Assembly (NCBI RefSeq): GCF_028128765.1
Contig: NZ_LBJG01000082.1
Location: 21,295-85,294, forward strand
DNA: 64,000 nt
Reading direction: 5' to 3'
DNA from: Bradyrhizobium sp. CCBAU 51627
Lineage (GTDB): Bacteria > Pseudomonadota > Alphaproteobacteria > Rhizobiales > Xanthobacteraceae
The position numbers and the translations under genes are program-made. Numbering within the stretch: position 1 is the stretch's first letter; the number at the start of each line of letters is the position of its first letter. The notes under the pieces were generated by a model, which saw nothing but the letters and a program-made list of their open reading frames with translations, searched no databases and was not told the DNA's origin. This document shows positions 57,030-64,000 of the stretch, in pieces.

Positions 57030-57431
57030 ATGTCGTTCCGCTTCATCACCAAGTCTTTCCACGCCTATCTGATAGATTATCCCATCGCCTTCCTCCTAAT
57101 CGTGGCGCCGTTCATGCTGAAACTTGGCCAGAGCGGACCGCTCGCAATATGGCTTTCGGTTATTGTCGGTGTCGCCGCGCTGCTCTTGGCTGCCATGACC
57201 GACCATCCCACCGGGCTGGTCCGCATTATTCCCTACCGGATGCATCTTTGGGTTGACCGCGCAGTCGCTATTGCATTTGCGATCGTGCCGTTTGCCTTTA
57301 AATTCGCTCAGCTAGATGCCCAGTACTATTGGCTTCTCGCCGCGGCCATCCTGCTCGCGACGTCAGTTTTCAATGCGCCTGAGGAGCCGGTTGCGACGCC
57401 TTCGAGATTGTATGGACGCCGCGGCGGTTGA
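57030..57431 (+). CDS. Small four-helix membrane protein, paralogue of 44828
   Basis: A 133-residue protein with four hydrophobic segments (about 17-32, 38-56, 71-92 and 99-115) and a conserved loop DHPTGLVRIIPYRMHLWVDR. AAAGGAG lies six bases before the ATG. The paralogue at 44828 shares most of these features. The pattern resembles short SPW-repeat-like or related inner-membrane proteins, but I cannot assign a family with confidence. Function unknown. Confidence 0.7.
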   Translation: MSFRFITKSFHAYLIDYPIAFLLIVAPFMLKLGQSGPLAIWLSVIVGVAALLLAAMTDHPTGLVRIIPYRMHLWVDRAVAIAFAIVPFAFKFAQLDAQYYWLLAAAILLATSVFNAPEEPVATPSRLYGRRGG

Positions 57432-57957
57432 ACTCCATCAAAGTCGATGCATCATAGCGGCATCTCCGTCGCAATGGGTCAAAACCCTGGAAAACCCAGG
57501 AATTATTCCAATTCGCTTTCGGTTGGGTCAAGAGTAGTACGTCGTCGACTTATCTCACACCCGAAAATGATTGGCGCGTCGTGCTTGGCATCACCAACCA
57601 GCTAGCTCTTCTACTTGAGAGCCGCACCCTCGACAGGTCCGGGATGCGGTTTTCAATGTCTTCACGTCGACTCTGGTAACGCCTTCCCAGACATCGCTAG
57701 CTGGCCGAACTACGGTGTTTAGAGGACAGCCAATGTAGTCCGACGTGAGCGAGCCTCAGACGATGGCTCATGCAGCTCATCATCAGGTCGGGATTCTTTC
57801 ACGTTTCTTCCGAAGAAGAGTAGTGATAGACATTCGCATTCGTCGCTTCGATCCCCATTTCAGTCAATATTGAGAACCGCGACGGGTTCACCTAGATGCA
57901 AACTTCGCGGACACGACGATTGCAAATACTTTCAGCGCTGCCCTGATTAGATCGATT
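57432..57957. other. Spacer without recognisable gene
   Basis: About 525 bases; no gene, repeat copy or hairpin of note. Confidence 0.35.
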
Positions 57958-58212
57958 TCACTTCACTTCGGGTACACCTACTGCTCCCATCGCGGCGACA
58001 AGTCCGGCCTGGGTAATCCGAAATTTTCCCCACCCACTCAGGACTATCCATCTGTGGTCGCCAGCAAACCCGATTCCGCGCTCATATTCGCAATCGTGGA
58101 GACCTGCCTCTGTGAACCATAACTGCGCCATAGCGTCGGCGATATCGATATCCGGTCCGCAACCGTGCTCGACGAGAATCCGAATTACTTGCAAGGCTTC
58201 TTGTTCTTCCAT
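57958..58212 (-). CDS. Small hypothetical protein
   Basis: An 84-residue soluble protein starting at an ATG preceded by GGGAG. The sequence has an N-terminal helix (MEEQEALQVIRILVEHG) and a C-terminal part with AGLHDCEYERGIGFA and HRWIVLSGWGKFRITQAGLV, like a small winged-helix or fold-forming domain. The frame continues upstream to 58482, but that part looks unstructured. No family recognised. It is followed downstream by nothing on its strand; the Crp/Fnr-type gene lies upstream. Confidence 0.5.
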   Translation of the reverse strand: MEEQEALQVIRILVEHGCGPDIDIADAMAQLWFTEAGLHDCEYERGIGFAGDHRWIVLSGWGKFRITQAGLVAAMGAVGVPEVK

Positions 58213-58503
58213 TCCCGTTCTCCCAATTCCCGTCAGCCAGTTTACGCCGGGATCGTGCGCATGCCTTGCCACTTGACAGCGGAGTCCTGCAAAAGCGAAC
58301 GCAATGTGCCCGCGTCTACCAGCACTGACGAATGTTGGACACACTGAAGGTTGCCTAGCCGCATGTCGCAGCCGCATGAGAAGTGAATGACGATCATCGA
58401 GGGCCAGATTGAGCAGGTTCGCTTGAAAGAAGTAGATCGATGAGTCGGGGAGCCGACTGCAACAAGCTCGGTAACCAGTCATTGTTCGTTTGGCATCGCA
58501 ATG

Positions 58504-59244
58504 CTATCGGTTCCCATGCACCAACGGTTCGCCGTTCGGAGTGCCAGCATTCAGCAATTTCCGCTCGTACTCGCGCTCGATCAAGCTCCAGCAATGGCAG
58601 GAGATCTGCGCCAACCGGAAAGCGTCACGGACTACGACGCAGCCACGCATCATTTCAATAAGCCCATCCTTCCTTAGTTGAAGAAGGCAATCCGTAACGC
58701 CGGCACGCCGCACTCCGAGAAGCTGAGCGAGCACTTGGTGTGTAAGAGGGATCTCGTCAGAGACCAGGGCATTGCGAGCGAGCAGGAGCCATCGCGCCAG
58801 CCGCTGCTGTAGTTGATGGGCCGTGTTACATGCCCCTGATTGAGCGGTCTGAATAAGCACGGAAGCGATATACGCGTGCACCACGCTGCGGAAAGTCGGC
58901 AGGCGAGCAATCGCCTCCTGAAAGCGATCTACGGTGAGGCGATTGGCCGCGCCGGCCACCTGAACAATTCGACGGTGCATCGGCTGCGACTTCGCTGTCA
59001 ACGCGAGGTGTATTCCGGCAAGCCCTTCCGAGCCGATTAGCCATACCTCAACGAACTCTTGCGGTCCCACCTTGGCACCGACCGACACAAGACCACTCTC
59101 GACGAAATAGACGTGTTGCATACGAACGCCGTAGCGATGAAGAACTTGCCGCTTCGTAAGCGGCACCTCTTCCGAGAGCAACAGAACGTGCTTGAGTTCA
59201 TCAGGTGGGAGCAGACGTAGTAATCTGTTGCGCACTTCATACAT
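58504..59244 (-). CDS. Crp/Fnr-family transcriptional regulator
   Basis: A 246-residue regulator. The N-terminal cyclic-nucleotide-binding-like beta-barrel (residues about 15-130, with VYFVESGLVSVGA and EVWLIGSEGLAG) is followed by a dimer helix. A Crp-type winged helix-turn-helix follows (IPLTHQVLAQLLGVRRAGVT). No Fnr iron-sulphur cysteine cluster is present at the N terminus, so it is not an oxygen-sensing Fnr. Rhizobia carry many such members of unknown ligand. The ATG at 59244 fits the domain start; the frame opens at 59415. Confidence 0.85.
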   Translation of the reverse strand: MYEVRNRLLRLLPPDELKHVLLLSEEVPLTKRQVLHRYGVRMQHVYFVESGLVSVGAKVGPQEFVEVWLIGSEGLAGIHLALTAKSQPMHRRIVQVAGAANRLTVDRFQEAIARLPTFRSVVHAYIASVLIQTAQSGACNTAHQLQQRLARWLLLARNALVSDEIPLTHQVLAQLLGVRRAGVTDCLLQLRKDGLIEMMRGCVVVRDAFRLAQISCHCWSLIEREYERKLLNAGTPNGEPLVHGNR

Positions 59245-59562
59245 CAGATTCAACGTCCTAATACTTTTTAGGTAAACGAGCTTTCCAACTGTACGTTTTC
59301 GTACCAAAAAACTGAGCTGGAGAGCGAAGTAACGTTCGTTGGTCAGCTCGCATCTCTTGAGGTTCGGGAGTTGGCTCATGCCGCTACCAGTCCTCAGTAT
59401 GCGAGGACAGTGCACGACAAGTCGACTGGAGCAGTTGCTTCATGATCAACACTGTCAAGATCGATGCATAAGAGCGCGCCTCGAACTGGTTCCCGGCGGT
59501 AACGGAGTCTCTACAGTTGGTGCCAGCTGAATTCTTAGCTTTGGCACTTGCGGATCGCGGCT

Positions 59563-59606
59563 GCAATAACGACCGTTTATCGATTCTATGGCGGGACGTG
59601 ATTTCC
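59563..59606 (+). repeat. Dispersed 43-bp repeat, copy G
   Basis: Contains CAATAACGACCG, TTATCGA and GGGACGTGATTTC. It sits ahead of the decayed secreted-protein gene, in the same arrangement as copies D and E before their intact relatives. Confidence 0.75.
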
Positions 59607-59666
59607 CTCCGCAGCACTCGAAGGTGATTATCGTGAGTGTTGGACCCCTTCGCTGAATGGTCTGCT

Positions 59667-59832
59667 CCACCGATCAATGCCAGATCGATCGAGGTAGGAG
59701 ACCGGCGGTGACATCGGACGTGCGCTATCGGTCGAGCGGGGTCATCCGATGCTTAGTACTGAGAGTATCAACCTCGGCGCTGTTCCGACGGCGCCCTGGA
59801 CTGGCACGCCGACGTGACCGCCGTACTGATAA
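59667..59832 (+). pseudogene. Remnant of a secreted Gly/Tyr-rich protein gene
   Basis: At 59672-59735 the DNA matches the post-leader segment of the gene at 43472 (GATCAATGCCA then ATCGATC and GCGCTATCGG). At 59773-59830 it matches the 3' end (GCGCCCTGGACTGGCACGCC against GCACCCTGGACTGACACCCC). Most of the signal peptide and the central Tyr/Gly region are deleted and the frame is broken. Confidence 0.7.
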
Positions 59833-59916
59833 ATTTCTTCTGCGTTCTCCTGAGGAGAGAGATGCTGAAATGAACAAGACTGCAGAGCCCCAGCCGGCCG
59901 AGCGACGGGACATCGC

Positions 59917-60000
59917 ATGGGCAACTTAGCGAACTGGCTTTATCTGATCGGATCGCTGTGCTTTGTTCTTGGTACAGTGATCAACATGCTTCCGGTTTGA
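59917..60000 (+). CDS. Possible 27-residue membrane microprotein
   Basis: Encodes a single hydrophobic helix (MGNLANWLYLIGSLCFVLG, then a short VINMLPV tail). The ribosome binding site is weak and the frame could be chance. It resembles the first helix of small inner-membrane proteins. Confidence 0.25.
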   Translation: MGNLANWLYLIGSLCFVLGTVINMLPV

Positions 60001-60486
60001 GGAAGGCGAACTTCTGTTTGAACGGTTTTAGCATTCCGCGGTCTGGCACCGGTTCTTGAGAGCCAGACGGTCCTGCCTGCCAATGGTTATCCACCTTTAT
60101 CCTGAAGCGGCTCGACCCTTGCACGTACGCGAAGCGACGCAAAGGTCCAAACTCGAAATTTGCCCCCCGTGCAAAGCCGACAGGGGGCGTCGAAGGTCGT
60201 CATTGGTCACCTCGCCTCCACCCCGCGATCTCGAATGTGCGCCCGCTCTAGAGCAGCGTCATTTTGAAAGCGGACCGACAGCAGCCGTCGGGCAAGGTGC
60301 TGCTTTGCCATCACCGGGAACGGCCTGGCTGGTCAATACTTTTGTATAGTCGACTCAGACAAATGCAGTGCGCAGATCGACCTCAGTGCAATAGTCCGAT
60401 CCGTTTTTCCTGACTAGGCTTTGACAAGGAACGGAACAGTCGTCTGGAACTGCCAACGAGAACGGCCAAAAAGCAGGGAAAGAGTG

Positions 60487-61290
60487 ATGAGCTGGATGTT
60501 CGACAACGTCGAACGTTTGATCGCCCGGCTGCAGAAGCCGGCCAATCGGGTCGAGCCCTTCGCCTCGGACAATGCAACGATCGCCCTACGCCACGCTCTC
60601 CAACCCGGTGACGTCCTGCTGATCGAGGGCAAAGGTCGTATTTCCAGCAGCATCAAGTATATCACCCAATCGACATGGTCGCATTCGGCGTTGTACGTTG
60701 GGCCGATAGCTGGCGTCACAAATGGCGACGAGCCGCACGTCCTGATTGAAGCCAATATCGACGAAGGCGTCGTGTCGGCCCCTCTGTCGAAGTATTTGCA
60801 TTGCCAAACCCGCATCTGCCGGCCAGTCGGCCTGAGCGATTCTGATCGCGAACAGGTGTGCCGCTACGTATTCGAACGCATAGGTCTCGGCTACGACTTC
60901 AAAAACGTCATCGACCTCATGCGCTATCTATTCCCTTGCCCCTTCACGAAACGTTGGCGTCGGCGAACCATCGTGCTCGGCTCCGGCGATGCGCGTCGGA
61001 TCATCTGTTCGTCTCTGATTGCGCAGGCATTCGACGCGGTGCGTTACCCTATCCTGCCCAAGATCACGCACATGGAGAATAAGTCCGGGCGGTACGACGT
61101 CGCCGAGAATCGGCATTCGTCTCTCTATGCGCCGCGCGATTTCGATCTATCTCCCTACTTCATGGTGGTGAAGCCCACGCTACCCGACGACTTCAACTAT
61201 AAGAACATGCGCTGGGCCGATCTCCAAATTGATTGCGCGCAGCCGATACTTTTGCCGGAGACCGAACGCGCGATCGCGGCGGTGGTATAG
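60487..61290 (+). CDS. YiiX-like NlpC/P60 superfamily cysteine hydrolase
   Basis: A 267-residue protein of the permuted NlpC/P60 (YiiX/YebB-like) group. The likely catalytic residues are His66 in TWSHSALYVG and Cys174 in RRIICSSLIAQAFDAV, in the permuted order typical for this group. There is no signal peptide, so it is probably cytoplasmic or peripheral. Related proteins act on lipids or amide bonds instead of peptidoglycan. The ATG at 60487 follows GGGAAAGAG; the frame opens at 60421. The substrate is unknown and there is no operon partner. Confidence 0.82.
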   Translation: MSWMFDNVERLIARLQKPANRVEPFASDNATIALRHALQPGDVLLIEGKGRISSSIKYITQSTWSHSALYVGPIAGVTNGDEPHVLIEANIDEGVVSAPLSKYLHCQTRICRPVGLSDSDREQVCRYVFERIGLGYDFKNVIDLMRYLFPCPFTKRWRRRTIVLGSGDARRIICSSLIAQAFDAVRYPILPKITHMENKSGRYDVAENRHSSLYAPRDFDLSPYFMVVKPTLPDDFNYKNMRWADLQIDCAQPILLPETERAIAAVV

Positions 61291-61677
61291 CCGACATTCC
61301 GTAACGTTAGGACAGACTACTAAATTCGAAATCGGTTGACTAGATCAACACCCTGCAGCGAGCATCTGCGACGCTCACGAGCCCCATCTTCAAACGAGCC
61401 GAGAATATCCTTACGCGGTACCGGGTACTTGAGCCGACGAAGCTACGCCTTCTCCAAGCCCGTATCGAAAGTCCAAATTACGTGTCCAAGTATCCGCGGC
61501 CCCTATTTTTTCTTTGACGAACGACTCGCTTGCGCCGCAATTACGGGCCGAGGGCGGAGAGGTATCCTTGGTAGCATCATCAAAGACGCAAGAATTTGCG
61601 CCAAATCTAGCGCGAGATCGAGGTGCAGCCCGCCAAATCTTCCGAACCTTGCGAGATGTGATGTAAAGGAAACCGGC

Positions 61678-62133
61678 ATGGAGCAGTCTCCGCGGATCGG
61701 CGACATGATCACTGAAAAATTCGAGCCGCCGGATGACAACACTGTCCGGGACTGGGGCGGTCCGAAGGCGTTCGTGCATTGGGTCGAGCTGCGGAGTTGG
61801 ATCGGAGCATACTAACCCGGTGTTTTCGCGCCGGATTGGCTTTATGCCGGCAAGAAACGGGGTTGGTCCCTGCGCTACAAGAAGTCCAAGGCATTCTGCA
61901 CCCTTCTGCCAGAATACAAGCGGTTTATCGTCCTGGTGGTCTTGGGGAGAGCAGAGCGAGAGAAGTTTGAGGAGCGGCGTTATGGCTGGCGCTCGCATCT
62001 GGTCAATCTCTACGACCAAGCCAAAACGTACCCAGATGGGAAATGGCTGGCAGCTGCTATCTCCTCCGCGGCTGATCGACACGATGTGACGGAGCTTTTT
62101 ATTATGAAGCGCCCTCCACCATCACGCGGTTGA
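61678..62133 (+). pseudogene. DUF3788-family gene interrupted by one in-frame stop
   Basis: An ATG with AAGGA upstream opens a 45-codon frame ending at a TAA (61813-61815). Beyond that stop the same frame continues with the DUF3788 core (PDWLYAGKKRGWSLRYKKSK, then FIVLVVLGRAEREKFEERR and YPDGKWLA) to a TGA at 62131-62133. No frameshift is needed, so a single nonsense change separates the halves. It may be a recent pseudogene or be read through. DUF3788 function is unknown. Confidence 0.7.
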
Positions 62134-62727
62134 CGTCAACGGCAATTTACCAAATCGGAAACGAATCGGGCCGTCACGAAAGTTGTTTCAACTGATCGGC
62201 GACTCTCAGTCTCTATACTGTAAGCCGTTTATGGAGCCCCGATCGCTTTCATTCGTCTGCATACGACATTCGCTTGCACAGCAGGCAGTGCCACGAAGCG
62301 TCAGGCAGGCACAGCTCTGCGATTAGCCGTGACATTTCACTCAGGCATGCTACCGGTCAGAGGGACATGCGTCGTCGACTTGTCCGACAGCGGAAGCGCT
62401 TTTTCAGCATGAACTAGAAAAGCAGGAATTTAGCTGAATGCGCACGCTTCCCGCGCCTAGCGAGCGATTTTTTCCTGACATATCAAGCAAGACTTTTCGA
62501 GCCCAGTCCTTAACTGTGAGCTGGCATCCTTTTCGCTCTAAGGGTTGGGGTGGCTTCAGCCGTTTCGCCACCGTACCCGTATCTTTCGGGCCCTGCCCTG
62601 ATCGCCCTCGTCGCCTATACACCGGGTGGCATGAGGATCACCGTCGTAGGCTCGCCACCGATTCAATTTTCGCATAAGTTGGATCCGGAACCCAGCTCGA
62701 ACATGCCAAAACCTGCGCACAGACGAG
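62134..62727. other. Spacer upstream of LysR gene
   Basis: About 590 bases with no supported gene; a plus-strand frame entering from the left lacks a product. Presumably contains the promoter of the LysR gene. Confidence 0.35.
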
Positions 62728-63615
62728 ATGACCGATCGCCTCCTTGCTTTAACACTTTTCGTCCGTGTCGCACATACCGGTAGCTTCTCGCGGGCCGGCA
62801 AGGATCTCGGGCTTTCGCAACCTTCGGCGTCCCGACACATCGCGTCCCTCGAACGCGAGGTAGGCGCGGCCCTCTTCGCGAGGTCGACAAGGGCCGTGGT
62901 GCTCACCGAGGCCGGGGCGGACTACCTCGCGAAGGTCGAGCCCGCGCTTGCCATTCTGGAAGAGGCGACCCAAGCCATTCACGGCAAGGGCGTGCTTCGC
63001 GGCGTGCTCCGGATAGGCCTCTCGCCTAGTATGGCAATTCGGGAGGTCATTCCGCGACTTCCGGCCTTCATTTCGAAGCACCCTGCGCTGCGGATCGATT
63101 TGGCGATGGATGACGGTCGCCAAGACCTCATCAGGAGCGCGATTGACGTCGCGATCCGGTCCGGAAAGTTGGAGGATTCCTCCGCGACTGTAAGAAGGGT
63201 AGGATCAAATCCTCTGCTCATCGCCGCCTCGCCGGCCTACCTGAAACGGGCTGGGTACCCGAAAACACCCAACGATCTGTCCGGACATCCCGTGTTGATT
63301 GGTGTCCCAGGTTCGAATGGCGTCTGTTGCTTCGAGAAGGACGGAAGAACCGTTTCCATAAAGGTGGAAGCTCCATTGTCGGGGAACATCAACGAAGCGG
63401 CCGTGGCTGGCGGCGTTGCCGGGATCGGGATTGTGGCCTGCAGCCTCTGGGGCTGTCGCGCCGAGCTCAAGTCGGGCGCGTTGGTGCAGATCCTCAAGGA
63501 TTGGAGCATGGGCGCCGCCGACGTCAACGCCATATTCCCAGCCGGACGCGGAGCGAAGTTCGCGGCACGCGCGTTCGTTGATCATTTGGCGAAAAACCTA
63601 AAGACCAATCCCTGA
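62728..63615 (+). CDS. LysR-family transcriptional regulator
   Basis: A complete 295-residue LysR regulator. The N-terminal helix-turn-helix is LFVRVAHTGSFSRAGKDLGL with SQPSASRHIASLEREVGAAL. The effector domain has LRIGLSPSMAIREVIPRLPA and the second-lobe VAGGVAGIGIVACSLWGC. It is of the group acting singly on nearby oxidoreductase genes, but no target lies within the window. The ATG at 62728 has ACGAG upstream. Confidence 0.9.
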   Translation: MTDRLLALTLFVRVAHTGSFSRAGKDLGLSQPSASRHIASLEREVGAALFARSTRAVVLTEAGADYLAKVEPALAILEEATQAIHGKGVLRGVLRIGLSPSMAIREVIPRLPAFISKHPALRIDLAMDDGRQDLIRSAIDVAIRSGKLEDSSATVRRVGSNPLLIAASPAYLKRAGYPKTPNDLSGHPVLIGVPGSNGVCCFEKDGRTVSIKVEAPLSGNINEAAVAGGVAGIGIVACSLWGCRAELKSGALVQILKDWSMGAADVNAIFPAGRGAKFAARAFVDHLAKNLKTNP

Positions 63616-64000
63616 ATCCTGCCGAGCGTCGGCTGCTTGCCGTTCTCTTGGCGCGAAATCGTTGAATGTGCCTACCAATGAGAGCATGTGGCCATGCGTT
63701 CACTACTACTCCAAAAGGCCACCTAGTGAGTTGCGCAGCTAAGCGGAGTGGCGTCGTCGCGATGCGAGGAAATTGCGAAGTTTAACGAGGTCGAGCGTCC
63801 GCCCCGTACGAGAGGGAAAACTGCGCCACTGTATCTTGCGATTGACTGATTTGCGCGGCAAGGCTGCAAAGGGCCGAGAGCGCGTCTGCCAGACGCATCA
63901 CAGTGGATTAGTCGTCCGTGAAGAACTCTGGCTTCAGGCTGGAATGGCCTGAAGCGCGGCGGTGAGAGCCGAGAGGATTTGGCGCAGCAACAGGCTGAGC
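63616..64000. other. Right-end spacer
   Basis: About 385 bases to the window edge. No gene seen apart from a hairpin at 63931-63955. Confidence 0.4.
63931..63955. repeat. Perfect 9-bp inverted repeat
   Basis: GCTTCAGGC and GCCTGAAGC flank a 7-base loop. There is no T run, so it is not a clear intrinsic terminator; it could be a protein-binding site or part of an element beyond the edge. Confidence 0.4.

Larger units (their letters stand above)
59245..60486. other. 1.2-kb spacer with repeat copy G and a decayed gene
   Basis: Contains repeat copy G, a remnant of a secreted-protein gene and a possible 27-residue membrane microprotein frame. Nothing else supported. Confidence 0.5.

Noticed and set aside
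61337..61349. FNR-like TTGACTAGATCAA
   Set aside because: Also 13 bases instead of 14, and about 330 bases before a pseudogene start.
1513..63700. tRNA genes, rRNA genes or CRISPR arrays in the spacers
   Set aside because: Looked for T-loop-like GGTTCGAATC segments and regular short repeats; the only hits were inside coding genes, and the 43-bp repeats are dispersed, not arrayed.

Overview
The window looks like an accessory, probably horizontally acquired region of an alphaproteobacterium close to Bradyrhizobium/Rhodopseudomonas. The grounds are the high GC content, a C4-type 5-aminolevulinate synthase (alphaproteobacterial route), FixJ-type response regulators, a DUF6894 protein, a rhizobial-type secreted small protein, and the cyc/ccm style of cytochrome c maturation genes. 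No rRNA, tRNA, CRISPR array or intact insertion sequence was recognised. Coding density is low: many 0.4-1.9 kb spacers hold gene remnants and a dispersed repeat.

Left third (0-27 kb): a haem and cytochrome c island. It holds a cupin and a cytochrome b561, then a divergent cbb3-like oxidase operon (CcoN; a tri-haem fusion of CcoO with two cytochrome c domains; a small membrane subunit; a membrane-anchored Ig-like protein). Next come a mini AP2-domain protein, hemC and hemE, a DUF6894 protein, a histidine kinase followed by a DsbA-NhaA fusion antiporter, a small secreted protein and a pseudo-caspase. A minus-strand operon then encodes two cytochromes P460 and an unknown exported protein. After it lie hemA and a complete System I cytochrome c maturation set: ccmA-ccmB on the plus strand and ccmC-D-G-I-E-F-H on the minus strand. 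Together these could supply haem, attach it to cytochromes and run an oxidase and P460 enzymes independently of the housekeeping copies.

Middle (28-43 kb): regulation and sensing. It contains two AraC-type regulators, a FixJ-like regulator, a lone receiver domain, a molybdopterin oxidoreductase, a PAS protein, a single-domain globin, a 1618-residue kinase/ATPase/GAF/PAS/histidine-kinase hybrid and a LysR regulator. A response-regulator fragment joined to possible transposase sequence marks past rearrangement.

Right third (43-64 kb): small redox and stress genes. These are a quinone-type oxidoreductase, an antibiotic-biosynthesis-monooxygenase protein, a nitroreductase with an AhpD-like protein, a peroxiredoxin, a GMC oxidoreductase, Dps, a glutathione-reductase-like enzyme, a Crp/Fnr regulator, a YiiX-like NlpC/P60 hydrolase and a LysR regulator. 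Between them are secreted and membrane small-protein paralogues and several pseudogenes.

The most unusual signal is a roughly 43-bp sequence present seven times. At five sites it lies 57-145 bp upstream of, and in the same orientation as, a gene start (ccoN, the histidine kinase, two secreted proteins, GMC oxidoreductase). The other two copies precede a decayed secreted-protein gene and, at about 440 bp, cytochrome b561. It may mark a shared regulon.
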